A stretch of DNA of 64,000 nt from Neorhizobium populisoli (GTDB lineage Bacteria > Pseudomonadota > Alphaproteobacteria > Rhizobiales > Rhizobiaceae): the NCBI RefSeq assembly GCF_019430945.1, contig NZ_JAHYCB010000001.1:434001-498000 (forward strand), written 5' to 3'. Within the stretch, counting starts at the first letter, position 1. Every line of letters starts with the position of its first letter. Shown piece by piece: positions 19,204 through 27,992 of the stretch. The notes beneath the pieces are model-generated. The model saw only the letters and a program-made list of their open reading frames with translations, was not told the DNA's origin and did no database searches. The position numbers and the translations under genes were made by a program.

Positions 19204-20313
19204 ATGGCCGCTCTGCCGACAATGACCGAACCGGTGAAACGCGAACGCTTCGTGCTCCTGGACGGATTGCGCGGCATCGCCGCCCTGTTCATCGTTCAGC
19301 GGCATATCGAGCCTCTTTTGGGCAAGGCCCTGCCCTCCAGCTATCTCGGCGTCGACCTGTTCTTCGCATTGAGCGGCTTCGTGCTGGCGCATGCCTATGG
19401 TGCGGTGCTGAAAGACGGCCGCATGTCGCCGCTGCAGTTCATGACTGCCCGGTTCCTGCGCCTCTACCCGCTCTACGGCATCGCGCTGGTTCTGGTGGTC
19501 GCCTATTACATCCACATGTATTTTGCAGGCCGTGCCGTCATGGCCGAGGAATATGTGATCCCCGGCGAACTGGCGGCTGCGGTGGTCACCGGGCTGTTCT
19601 TCCTGCCGACGCCCTTCACCATCTCGTTCAATGCCGCGCTTTTTCTCGTCCATCCGGCCTGGTCGCTGTTCAACGAGCTGGTCGCCAATGTCGTTTATGC
19701 CGCAAAGGGTGTTCACGCGAGCGTCCGGCGGGTCGGTATCGTCATCGCCATAAGCGCCGTGCTGCTGGTCGTTGCAGCGATCGATTTCGATCGCCTGCAT
19801 GCCGGTTTCCGGTGGAACGAGATGTATGCCGGTTTTGCGCGCGTCTTCTTCTCGTTTTCCGTCGGCATGCTGATCTACAGGTTCAGGCCGAAGATGCCCA
19901 AGGCGCGCCCTGTGCTTGCCCTTCTCTGCCTGCTGGCGGTCGCCGCGGTTCTGGCCTCCCCGACGCCGAGGGACCTTCGCGCGCCTTTCGACCTCCTGGT
20001 CGTCCTCTTGGTCTGGCCGTCGTTGCTCTATGTCGCAAGCGGCATCGTGCCGGATGCTCGCACCGGCGCCGTGGCCAGCTTTCTCGGCACTGCCTCCTAC
20101 GGCGTCTATGTGCTGCACACGCCGCTCGCGGATTGGGCGATCGTGCTCTGGCCGAACGTCCTGTCACCGGATAACGGCGCGATCGCCGGGATCGCGCTGA
20201 TTGCCGCGATCACGTTCATCTCATGGCTGCTGACGGTCGGCTTCGACGAACCGCTGCAGAAGCGCTTCAAGCGATGGCTGCGGCGGCCACGGACGGCCGT
20301 AGCCGCGAACTGA
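19204..20313 (+). CDS. Membrane acyltransferase, acyltransferase-3 (OafA/NodX) family
   Basis: This 369-residue integral membrane protein has about ten hydrophobic segments. The N-terminal FVLLDGLRGIAALFIVQRH carries the conserved Arg and the catalytic His of the family, and YLGVDLFFALSGFVLAHAYG follows, with the usual (D/V)(L/F)FF(A/V)LSGF signature. Such enzymes O-acylate cell-surface sugars or lipids; the target is unknown. AAGGA lies before ATG 19204. The frame is open further upstream without conserved sequence. It ends 164 bases before a two-gene membrane-protein unit. Confidence 0.93.
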   Translation: MAALPTMTEPVKRERFVLLDGLRGIAALFIVQRHIEPLLGKALPSSYLGVDLFFALSGFVLAHAYGAVLKDGRMSPLQFMTARFLRLYPLYGIALVLVVAYYIHMYFAGRAVMAEEYVIPGELAAAVVTGLFFLPTPFTISFNAALFLVHPAWSLFNELVANVVYAAKGVHASVRRVGIVIAISAVLLVVAAIDFDRLHAGFRWNEMYAGFARVFFSFSVGMLIYRFRPKMPKARPVLALLCLLAVAAVLASPTPRDLRAPFDLLVVLLVWPSLLYVASGIVPDARTGAVASFLGTASYGVYVLHTPLADWAIVLWPNVLSPDNGAIAGIALIAAITFISWLLTVGFDEPLQKRFKRWLRRPRTAVAAN

Positions 20314-20477
20314 TCCGGAGGCAGGAAAACACCTTCCCGCCAACCGCGCCTTGCAGGCACGCGGCCAACCGCAAGACGAAAAACGTAGAAATTTCCAAGC
20401 CCTAGGAACCAAAGATCGGCAGGTGTGTTGAGGAGGCGCAGCACATAAACAAACTGTGATCTTTCAGGAGGTTCATC

Positions 20478-20555
20478 ATGGGACGCGGTATTCTGCTCTG
20501 GCTTCTCGGCATTCCACTGCCGATCGTCATCCTTCTCGTTCTCTTCATGCGTTGA
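20478..20555 (+). CDS. Very small single-pass membrane protein, 25 residues
   Basis: An AGGAGG sits 7 bases before the ATG. The 25-codon frame encodes MGRGILLWLLG followed by a proline-kinked hydrophobic stretch ending in FMR, that is, one membrane helix with short charged ends. It stops 11 bases before the next membrane protein gene, so the two are probably one transcript and may interact. The function is unknown. Confidence 0.72.
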   Translation: MGRGILLWLLGIPLPIVILLVLFMR

Positions 20556-20566
20556 GGACGAAAAAC

Positions 20567-21475
20567 ATGGCAATCTCAACGACGGGTTCTGCGGTGGCAA
20601 CTCCGGTGGAGTCGTCACGGTCCGCAATATCCTGGGGACCGATCATCGGTGGCGCGGTTGCCGCCACGGGTATCAGCCTCATCCTCATTCTCTTCGGCTC
20701 CGGTCTCGGACTGACCATGGTTTCTCCCTGGTCGGGCGAAAGCAGTTCGGCGGCGACCATCGGCATCACCGCCGCAATCTGGCTGGTCGTGGTGCAGTGG
20801 CTTTCAGCAGCGCTCGGCGGCTATCTGACCGGCCGGCTTCGCACCAAATGGGCGGCAGTCCACACGGACGAAGTGTTTTTCCGCGATACGGCGCATGGTT
20901 TCGTGTCCTGGGCAGTGGCGACCGTCTTCGTTGCCGGCTTCCTGGCCTCGTCGCTCGGTTCGCTTGCCAGCGGCGGCGCGCAGGCTCTCGGAACCGCAGC
21001 GGCAACGGCCGGTGTGGCAGGTTCCGCGGCGGCTGCTTCCTCGACGGATAGCGGCAGCGCCAACGCGGCAACCTCCTACTTTACCGACGCCCTTCTGCGG
21101 CCACAGCAGGTTCAGGCGCAAGCCCGGAACGATGATGGTGCGGCGACTGCCGAAGTATCGCGCATTCTCCTGAACGGCGCCGTGCAAGGCGGCGTGCCGG
21201 AAAACGACAAAGCCTATCTGGCAGCCATCGTTTCCGCCCGCACCGGCCTGTCTCCGCAGGAATCACGTGCCCGTGTCGATGCCGTCCTGAAGCGGATCGA
21301 CGACGCCAAGGTCGCCGCCCAGGAGGCAACCGACAAGGCACGCAAGGCCGCGGCAACCACTGCGCTTGTCGGCTCCCTGTCGCTTCTCGTCGGTGCCTTC
21401 ATCTCCTGCGCCGCTGCAGCCCTCGGCGGCCGCCAGCGTGATGAGGAAGAAGACATCCTCATTTCACGTAGCTGA
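20567..21475 (+). CDS. Hypothetical multi-pass membrane protein
   Basis: This 302-residue protein has predicted membrane segments at about 20-48 (GPIIGGAVAATGISLILILF), 65-88, 105-135 and a C-terminal one near 272-293. A hydrophilic central region rich in Ala, Asp and Gln lies between. Similar rhizobial proteins are sometimes labelled PhnA-like, but no phosphonate-related motif is visible, so I do not assign a function. GAGGACG precedes the ATG. It probably forms an operon with the 25-residue gene and ends in a strong terminator. Confidence 0.8.
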   Translation: MAISTTGSAVATPVESSRSAISWGPIIGGAVAATGISLILILFGSGLGLTMVSPWSGESSSAATIGITAAIWLVVVQWLSAALGGYLTGRLRTKWAAVHTDEVFFRDTAHGFVSWAVATVFVAGFLASSLGSLASGGAQALGTAAATAGVAGSAAAASSTDSGSANAATSYFTDALLRPQQVQAQARNDDGAATAEVSRILLNGAVQGGVPENDKAYLAAIVSARTGLSPQESRARVDAVLKRIDDAKVAAQEATDKARKAAATTALVGSLSLLVGAFISCAAAALGGRQRDEEEDILISRS

Positions 21476-21514
21476 GCAGCGCAATCCAACCAATAGACAC
21501 TGTATCGAAAAGAT

Positions 21515-21543
21515 GCGGCCGCGCCCCAAGCGCGGCCGCTTTT
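21515..21543 (+). terminator. Intrinsic terminator after the membrane protein gene
   Basis: A perfect 9-bp stem (GCGGCCGCG / CGCGGCCGC) with a 7-base loop is followed by TTTT. Confidence 0.85.
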
Positions 21544-21679
21544 CATTGGGCAATCGCGATAAATTTTAGGCCGCGTCGTTCCCGTGGTCCGAACCCAATT
21601 TATCCTTGCCGTCGGATCGTTCGTGCATTCCGGCAAGGAGCAACCGTTGAGCCTGCGCTTCCCCTTTTTCGCTCCCGCC

Positions 21680-22381
21680 TCAGTCCGTCAGTGCGGCCAG
21701 AATCTTGCCGCCGTCCGGCTCCTGCACAAGCACCGCGCGTTTCTTGCCGGCCTCGGCCTTGGAAACCGGCAGGCTGACGGCGTCACCGCTCCAGCTGCCA
21801 AGGCGCGTGAGTTCGCGTACCACATGTGCATGCGGCAGCTTCTCGCCGGCATTTTCGCCGCGCGCCACCGGCACGGTGACGACACCCGCATCGTATTTGA
21901 CCAGCCAGATATCGGCAGCGGCTTTCGGCCTGTCACCCGCGGCGACCACAACGGCGTTGCTCTTGAAGCTGAGCGCCGGCCCGGGCAGCCGCTGTTGGGC
22001 AGCGATCGTCGCGCGGATTTCCTTGAGGTCCTGGCCGATAATCGAGCTACGGCCATTGATGACCATCTGCGGCGTGAAGGGGCCGTCTACGCCGAGCGAC
22101 GGTTCGTAACGCGTCTGGCGATCGGTAAATTCCTGCTTGTCGAAAATATCCCTCCAGCCGAGATAATCCCAATAGGTCACCGCAAAACTCAGCGCCAGAA
22201 TATCCGGCTCCTTGCTGAGCTTGACGAGATTTGCATTGGCCGGCGGGCAGGACGAGCAACCCTGGCTGGTGAAGAGCTCGACCACGACGGGATTTTTTGT
22301 TTCGGCCAGAGCCGGCGCCGCACCCGCCAGCCCGGCCAACAGCGCGCCCAGGGCGAAACGAAGAGAATTCTGGTTCTTCAT
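21680..22381 (-). CDS. DUF1223 secreted thioredoxin-fold protein
   Basis: This 233-residue protein has a clear signal peptide (ending GAAPALA). The mature protein begins with the DUF1223 signature VVELFTSQGCSSCPPA, whose CxxC resembles a thioredoxin-like active site, followed by FAVTYWDYLGW and QMVINGR. The family is widespread in alphaproteobacteria; a periplasmic redox role is inferred from the fold and CxxC and is not proven. It lies 108 bases downstream of the methyltransferase gene on the same strand. Confidence 0.93.
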   Translation of the reverse strand: MKNQNSLRFALGALLAGLAGAAPALAETKNPVVVELFTSQGCSSCPPANANLVKLSKEPDILALSFAVTYWDYLGWRDIFDKQEFTDRQTRYEPSLGVDGPFTPQMVINGRSSIIGQDLKEIRATIAAQQRLPGPALSFKSNAVVVAAGDRPKAAADIWLVKYDAGVVTVPVARGENAGEKLPHAHVVRELTRLGSWSGDAVSLPVSKAEAGKKRAVLVQEPDGGKILAALTD

Positions 22382-22489
22382 CGGAATGTTCCTCGCGGCG
22401 GAATTGCCGTCACAAGGGAATTCGGTGCCGGAGGCTGTCCGGTTACGGCCTCACGGCTTAGTGACATCGGCCGGTGGTTTTTGGGCCGA

Positions 22490-23275
22490 TCAGTTCTTGC
22501 CCGCCCGGATATGCAGGAAGATCGGCGCAACACGGGTATCGGCGACCACCGGCTCGGCGCGTGCCACCTCTTCCGACGCCATCGGCTCGCCAAAGGCCTG
22601 GATCGTCAGGCCTGCCTCGACGATCATCGAGACCCAGGTGGTGAGAGTGCGATGGAAGCGCGGGATGGAGAATGGCTTCAACGTCGCGGCCTCCTCTTTT
22701 GGAATGGAGGAGAAGGTCCAACGCTCCACCTTGCCGTCCGCCTCATCGAAATAGTCGGAAATCTGCACGGCGACCGCCTCGCCCGTCTCGTCGCGAATGT
22801 TCTTGCGGCTCGGCGGCACGAAGCAGGGATGCAGGATGGAGAACTGCAGGAAACCGCCGGGCTTCAGGACGCGGTGCACGCCTTTCAGCACCTGCCGCTG
22901 GTTGGCCATGTCCATCATCGACATGAAGGCGGTGACGAAATCGAATGTCGCGTCCGGAAAGTCGATCGTCTCGCCATTGCCCTCCACATAAGCGATGCCG
23001 AGTGGGTCCTGCGCTTCGGTCTCGCGGGCATAACGCAGGAAGGTCGGTGCGATGTCGAGGCCGGTCATGGTGGCGCCGAGTTTGGCGACGGCGCGGGTAT
23101 TGGTTCCCTCGCCGCAGCCAAGATCGAGGCCTTTCAATCCGGCGACCGGCGGCAGCAGTTCCAGAAATGCGGGAGTGTTCAGCGCATCGCGATAGATGTC
23201 ATAACCGGCCCGGGAATAAATGGTCCAGTTTTCGGCATTTGCTTCCCAATGGGCGGCAACATTCGTCCAGTCCAT
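22490..23275 (-). CDS. Class I SAM-dependent methyltransferase
   Basis: This 261-residue cytosolic enzyme has motif I GLDLGCGEGTNTRAVAKLG near residue 47, motif II GLDIAPTFL, and the post-motif VLKPGGFLQFSILHPCF near 137. This is the Methyltransf_11 layout. The substrate cannot be read from the sequence. The start at 23275 is fixed by GGAGG at 7 bases. The only same-strand neighbour downstream is the DUF1223 gene. Confidence 0.92.
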   Translation of the reverse strand: MDWTNVAAHWEANAENWTIYSRAGYDIYRDALNTPAFLELLPPVAGLKGLDLGCGEGTNTRAVAKLGATMTGLDIAPTFLRYARETEAQDPLGIAYVEGNGETIDFPDATFDFVTAFMSMMDMANQRQVLKGVHRVLKPGGFLQFSILHPCFVPPSRKNIRDETGEAVAVQISDYFDEADGKVERWTFSSIPKEEAATLKPFSIPRFHRTLTTWVSMIVEAGLTIQAFGEPMASEEVARAEPVVADTRVAPIFLHIRAGKN

Positions 23276-23467
23276 GCGAATTCCTCCAATAGCAAGCAAC
23301 CCGCAGGCGATAAATCGGCCTCGGGTGTAAAAACAGATGAAACGAAATACAGGTCAAACGGGCCGCGACCTATATCGGCGGCAGATGACAATGAAAAGAC
23401 GAAAACGCCCCCCGAAGGCGGAAACCTGCGGAGGGCGCGAAGAGATCGGTCTGGCCAGGTCGATGGC

Positions 23468-24490
23468 CTACTGAAGGATGCGCGGCACCGACTGGATGCC
23501 TGCAGCTCCGGCGGTCGCCGGCGCGCCGCCGCCATCAAGGCCGGTCGCTACGACGGAGACGCGGAACTTGCCGTCGAGATTGCGGTCGAAGATCGCGCCG
23601 ACGACGATGTCGGCTTCATCCAGCACTTCGTCGCGGATGCGGCTTGCAGCTTCGTCGACTTCGAACAGTGTCATGTCGGAACCGCCGGAGATCGAGATCA
23701 GCACGCCCTTGGCGCCCTTCATCGAGATATCGTCGAGCAGCGGATTGGCGATCGCGGCTTCAGCGGCGGTCAGCGCGCGGCCATCGCCGGAGGCTTCGCC
23801 GGTGCCCATCATCGCGCGGCCCATGCCCTTCATGACCGACTTCACGTCGGCGAAGTCGAGGTTGATCAGGCCTTCCTTGACGATCAGGTCGGTAACACAG
23901 CTGACGCCGGCAAACAGCACCTTGTCGGCGGTCATGAACGCGTCTGCGAATGTGGTCTTGGCATCGGCGATACGGAAAAGGTTCTGGTTGGGAATGACGA
24001 TGACGGTGTCTGCGGCGCGGCGCAGTTCCTCAATGCCGGCATCGGCCATCTTCATGCGACGGTTGCCTTCGAAGGTGAACGGCTTGGTGACAACGCCGAC
24101 CGTCAGGATGCCGGCATTGCGGGCCGCCTGGGCGATGACGGGGGCTGCACCGGTGCCGGTGCCGCCGCCCATGCCGGCGGTGACAAAGCACATATGCGAG
24201 CCGGCGAGATGATCCATGATCTCGTCGATCGACTCTTCGGCTGCCGCACGGCCGACTTCCGGCAGCGAACCGGCGCCGAGGCCTTCCGTGACGTTGGCGC
24301 CGAGCTGGATGCGGCGCGACGCCTTGGAGGTGGCCAGAACCTGCGCATCGGTATTGGCTGCAATGAACTCGACGCCTTCCAGCTCCTCGACAATCATGTT
24401 GTTGATCGCATTGCCGCCGCCGCCGCCGACGCCGATGACGGTGATCTTCGGCCGCATCTCGGTGATCTGGAATTTCTTGCCGTCCGTCAT
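23468..24490 (-). CDS. ftsZ2: Second FtsZ-like GTPase lacking the C-terminal tail (FtsZ2)
   Basis: This 340-residue tubulin-family GTPase has the N-terminal [13 protein letters not shown] loop, the tubulin signature [14 protein letters not shown] near residue 105, the NFADVK-like [10 protein letters not shown], and the T7-loop region. The protein ends right after the globular domain (SVPRILQ). The long linker and the conserved C-terminal peptide that binds FtsA and other partners in canonical FtsZ are absent. S. meliloti is known to carry such a short FtsZ2. AAGGAG precedes ATG 24490. No division genes flank it, so it is separate from the dcw cluster. Confidence 0.93.
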   Translation of the reverse strand: MTDGKKFQITEMRPKITVIGVGGGGGNAINNMIVEELEGVEFIAANTDAQVLATSKASRRIQLGANVTEGLGAGSLPEVGRAAAEESIDEIMDHLAGSHMCFVTAGMGGGTGTGAAPVIAQAARNAGILTVGVVTKPFTFEGNRRMKMADAGIEELRRAADTVIVIPNQNLFRIADAKTTFADAFMTADKVLFAGVSCVTDLIVKEGLINLDFADVKSVMKGMGRAMMGTGEASGDGRALTAAEAAIANPLLDDISMKGAKGVLISISGGSDMTLFEVDEAASRIRDEVLDEADIVVGAIFDRNLDGKFRVSVVATGLDGGGAPATAGAAGIQSVPRILQ

Positions 24491-24720
24491 CGCAATCTCC
24501 TTGGCATCCCCCTTAGGGGCATCGGCTTGTGCCGCGGGCAGCATGTGACTGCCCGAATCAATGCTATTTTAGCTGTGCAAGTAGGCAGAGGCTTGGCAAA
24601 AGGACAAGCATCCGTGGCTGGAAATCCCTTAAGTGAAATTTTCCACAACTTGGGCGGAACTTTTTCGCGTCTCGGCGATTGTCAAGATTCGATCACAAAA
24701 GAGAGGGAGCACAGCGTATC

Positions 24721-24939
24721 ATGCCTACGACTGCCGCACGCGCGTCCGTAACTTCGCCGGACGACCATATCCTGACCGTTCAGGAAGCCCTTGAGCCGTT
24801 GTTCCTTGCCCTCGAAGAAGAAGCCGAGGTGAAGATGATCGCCGCCGCCGTCAAGGCTGGATGGTCGGCGGAAGACGCAGTCGCCGCGATCGACGAATTG
24901 CGCCGTACGGAACTTCTGCCAGGCCATCGCCCCCACTGA
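24721..24939 (+). CDS. Small hypothetical protein, 72 residues
   Basis: This is a small acidic, mostly helical protein with a central LTVQEALEPLFLALEEEAE helix and an AVKAGWSAEDAVAAIDELRR helix. No family is recognised. It is divergent from ftsZ2. A GAGGGAG lies somewhat far before ATG 24721. The helical repeat pattern and coding-like composition make it a likely real gene. Confidence 0.6.
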   Translation: MPTTAARASVTSPDDHILTVQEALEPLFLALEEEAEVKMIAAAVKAGWSAEDAVAAIDELRRTELLPGHRPH

Positions 24940-25016
24940 TCCATCACAAAAACTCGTTCGTCAGGAAGCCTGCAACGCTCTAAGTCTATCGCACTGCATA
25001 TAAGCGGAGCGAAAGC

Positions 25017-26015
25017 ATGACGATCAGGAATATCTGCATCTACGGTGCAGGCGCGCTTGGCGGCGCGTTTGCGGCGAAGATCGCCAATGGATTGGGCGAC
25101 GAGGTCAACGTATCGGTCGTGGCGCGGGGCGCGCATCTGGCCGCCATCCGCGAAAAAGGCCTGACCATCGTCAAGCAGGATAGCGATCCGGTGCATGCGC
25201 GGGTTACCGCGACCAACGACCCGTCCGAATTGCCGAAACAGGACCTCGTCATCACCGGCCTCAAGGGCCATCAGCTTGCCGAAGCAGCGGACGGCGTTGC
25301 CGGCCTGCTGAAGGACGGCACCCGCGTCATCAACATTCTGAACGGCATTCCCTGGTGGTACTTTCACCGGGACGAACAAAGCGGCCATGCGGAACGGCAA
25401 CTTCCGGAAGTCGATCCGGACGGCAAGCTCTGGTCTCTGATCGGCCCCGAACGCGCGATCGGCTGCGTTGCCTATCAGGGTGCGGAAGTCATCGAACCGG
25501 GCACCGTGCAGCTCAACGGCGACGGGCGTTTCCACCTCGGCGAGCCGTCGGGAGAAATGTCGGCGGATCTTGCGGCGATTTCGGAACTGCTCGGCCGAGC
25601 GGGCATCACCATTACACAGAGCGACCGCATCCGCGATGTCCTGTGGACCAAGCTGATGGGCAATGCCGCCTATAACCCGATCAGCGCGCTGACCCGTGCG
25701 CGGATGAACGACATGATGGCGAACCCCGCCGTGGCTGCGCAAGTGGCGCAGGTCATGTCGGAAACCAAGGCCGTGGGTGAAGCGCTGGGTGCTGTGCTGA
25801 AGGACGATGTCGGCGCCCTCGTCAACCGCGCCGGCGGCTATGGGCCTGTGCGAACCTCGATGCTGCAGGATCTTATCGGTGGAAAACCTCTGGAAATCGT
25901 GCCGCTGACCGGCATGGTCGTGGCGCTCGGCAAGCTTGCCGGAATACCGACGCCGACCTGCGAGACCGTGCTGGCACTAACCATCCAGCTCGACCGAGAA
26001 AACCTCAGAAACTGA
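25017..26015 (+). CDS. panE: 2-dehydropantoate 2-reductase family protein (PanE/ApbA)
   Basis: This 332-residue NADP-dependent reductase shows the Rossmann motif IYGAGALGGAFAAKIA at the N-terminus, a catalytic-domain core TKLMGNAAYNPISALTR near 215 with the conserved Lys and Asn, and a C-terminal PTPTCETVLAL segment. The canonical reaction makes pantoate for coenzyme A synthesis. Many genomes carry several paralogues with other substrates, so the exact role is uncertain. No other pantothenate genes are nearby. Confidence 0.85.
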   Translation: MTIRNICIYGAGALGGAFAAKIANGLGDEVNVSVVARGAHLAAIREKGLTIVKQDSDPVHARVTATNDPSELPKQDLVITGLKGHQLAEAADGVAGLLKDGTRVINILNGIPWWYFHRDEQSGHAERQLPEVDPDGKLWSLIGPERAIGCVAYQGAEVIEPGTVQLNGDGRFHLGEPSGEMSADLAAISELLGRAGITITQSDRIRDVLWTKLMGNAAYNPISALTRARMNDMMANPAVAAQVAQVMSETKAVGEALGAVLKDDVGALVNRAGGYGPVRTSMLQDLIGGKPLEIVPLTGMVVALGKLAGIPTPTCETVLALTIQLDRENLRN

Positions 26016-26334
26016 TTCAAGCGGCTGCCGATCCGATTCACCAAACGGCCGCAGCCCATTGAAAAACAAGGACACCAGCCGGTGACCAAACAAAAGAAAT
26101 CCCGCCACGGGGTGGTGGCGGGATCTGAGTTTTGGAGGTCACTATTTATTGTTGTTCGGCGGCTGCAGGGGACGAAAGCCACCATGTTATCAAGGTCGGC
26201 ACCGTGTCGTTTTCAGACCATGCCGATTGATCCTTCGCTATACTAACACTTGAGTAACCTCATGGTTCCACGCTTCGTTAACGACGTACCGTTAGGATTG
26301 ATGAACTTTCTCTACCGACACCAACGAGGCAGGA
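26016..26334. other. Intergenic region with one hairpin
   Basis: These 319 bases hold a 10-bp hairpin at 26099-26124 and AT-rich sequence before the DUF1883 gene. No other structure or gene is recognised. Confidence 0.5.
26099..26124. terminator. Hairpin after the PanE-like gene
   Basis: A perfect 10-bp stem (ATCCCGCCAC / GTGGCGGGAT) with a 6-base loop. The plus strand shows only a late TTTT; the better T tract is on the minus strand. Confidence 0.5.
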
Positions 26335-26646
26335 ATGGCCGCTCCGAGTTTCCGATTCACGCATTACGATCTGAAGCCGCAACGCGCCGGCACGACGATC
26401 GAAGTGACGCTGAGTGCGGTCAATAACGTGCGCCTGATGACTGCCGTGAACTTCCAGCGATTCAACGAACGGCTGGATTTCAAATATGTCGGTGGCGTCG
26501 CCAAGCGTTCACCGATCCGTCTGGTCATTCCGGAAAACGGCCATTGGTTCGTGATCGTCGATATGGAAGGTCATCACGGCCTGGCGGAATCATCCGTCAA
26601 GATATTGGCAGCACCGGCAAACGTGATCTCGCAGAAGGCGTCCTGA
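26335..26646 (+). CDS. DUF1883 domain protein
   Basis: This 103-residue small beta-rich protein has the DUF1883 pattern FTHYDLKPQRAG at the N-terminus, then NFQRFNE, and ends with the HWFVIVDMEGH block. The family is found alone or fused to TIR domains elsewhere; here it stands alone. The function is unknown. It is convergent with rarA, 16 bases apart. Confidence 0.85.
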   Translation: MAAPSFRFTHYDLKPQRAGTTIEVTLSAVNNVRLMTAVNFQRFNERLDFKYVGGVAKRSPIRLVIPENGHWFVIVDMEGHHGLAESSVKILAAPANVISQKAS

Positions 26647-26662
26647 GCCATCTTACCTGACG

Positions 26663-27979
26663 TCAGTCGGCGTTGCGGTCCTTGCGCAGCTTCGACCACC
26701 AGTCCAGCCGTTTCCGGATTTCCCGTTCGAAACCGCGTTCCACCGGTTCGTAGAATGTCTGCCGGCCCATTCTCTCCGGGAAATAATCCTGGCCCGAGAA
26801 AGCGTCCGGCTCATCGTGGTCGTAACGGTAGCCGTCGCCATATCCCTCGCCCTTCATCAGCTTGGTCGGCGCATTCAGGATATGCTTCGGCGGCAGCAGC
26901 GAGCCGTTCTGCTTGGCGGCCATGGTGGCGGCCTTGAAGGCGTTATACACCGCATTCGACTTCGGCGCCGTGGCGAGGTAGACGCAGGCCTGAGCCAGCG
27001 CCAGTTCGCCTTCCGGCGAGCCGAGATAGTCATAGGCGTCCTTGGCGGCATTGCAGACGACCAGCGCCTGCGGATCGGCAAGGCCGATATCCTCCACCGC
27101 CATGCGCACCAGCCGCCGGCCGAGATAAAGCGGGTCTTCGCCGGCATCGAACATGCGGGCGAGATAATAGAGCGCCGCATCGGGATCCGAACCGCGCACC
27201 GACTTATGCAGCGCCGAGATCAGGTTATAGTGGCCGTCCTGCGCCTTGTCGTAGACCGGGGCGCGGCGCTGGACGATCGCTGTCAGGCCGGCCGTGTCGA
27301 AGACTTCGCCGGGCCGGGCGGCACGCCAGACTTCTTCCGCCAGCGTCAGGACCGCGCGGCCATCGCCATCCGCCATGCGGACGAGGCTGGCGCGGGCATC
27401 GTCATCCAGCGGCAGCGGCTTTTGTTCGGTCTCTTCAGCACGTTGCAGGAGTTCGCTGAGGCTTTCCTCGTCATGGCTGCGGAAAGTCAGAACCCTCGCC
27501 CGCGACAGAAGAGCGGCGTTGAGCTCGAAGCTCGGATTTTCCGTGGTGGCGCCGACGAGGATGACGGTACCGTCTTCCATGACGGGCAGGAAACTGTCCT
27601 GCTGGGCGCGGTTGAAGCGATGGATCTCGTCGACGAACAGCAGCGTCTGACGACCATCCATGCGGCGCAGGCGGGCGGTTTCGAAAACCTTCTTCAGATC
27701 CGCGACGCCGGAAAAGATCGCCGAGATCTGTTCGAAAGCAAGGCCCGCCTCCCCGGAGAGAAGCCGGGCAACTGTCGTCTTGCCGGTGCCGGGCGGCCCC
27801 CAAAAAATCATCGAGCCGAGCGAACCGGAATCGATCATGCGGCGAAGCGCGCCGTCCTCACCCGTCAGATGCGGCTGGCCTGTGACTTCGGACAGCGTTT
27901 TCGGCCGCAGACGATCAGCGAGAGGCCGCCGGTTGGCGACCTCATCGGGAACCTTTGGCGCGAAAAGATCTCCGCTCAT
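26663..27979 (-). CDS. rarA: Replication-associated recombination protein A (RarA/MgsA)
   Basis: This 438-residue clamp-loader-like AAA+ ATPase acts at stalled replication forks. Walker A GPPGTGKTTVA is at about 61-71, Walker B LLFVDEIHRFNRAQQD at about 113-128, and sensor 1 GATTENPSFELN follows. The C-terminal MgsA tetramerisation region (SVRGSDPDAALYYLARM) is complete. It starts 13 bases after the stop of the DegP-like protease gene, so both are probably one transcript, as often seen in Rhizobiales. Confidence 0.95.
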   Translation of the reverse strand: MSGDLFAPKVPDEVANRRPLADRLRPKTLSEVTGQPHLTGEDGALRRMIDSGSLGSMIFWGPPGTGKTTVARLLSGEAGLAFEQISAIFSGVADLKKVFETARLRRMDGRQTLLFVDEIHRFNRAQQDSFLPVMEDGTVILVGATTENPSFELNAALLSRARVLTFRSHDEESLSELLQRAEETEQKPLPLDDDARASLVRMADGDGRAVLTLAEEVWRAARPGEVFDTAGLTAIVQRRAPVYDKAQDGHYNLISALHKSVRGSDPDAALYYLARMFDAGEDPLYLGRRLVRMAVEDIGLADPQALVVCNAAKDAYDYLGSPEGELALAQACVYLATAPKSNAVYNAFKAATMAAKQNGSLLPPKHILNAPTKLMKGEGYGDGYRYDHDEPDAFSGQDYFPERMGRQTFYEPVERGFEREIRKRLDWWSKLRKDRNAD

Positions 27980-27992
27980 GCTTCTCTACTGC

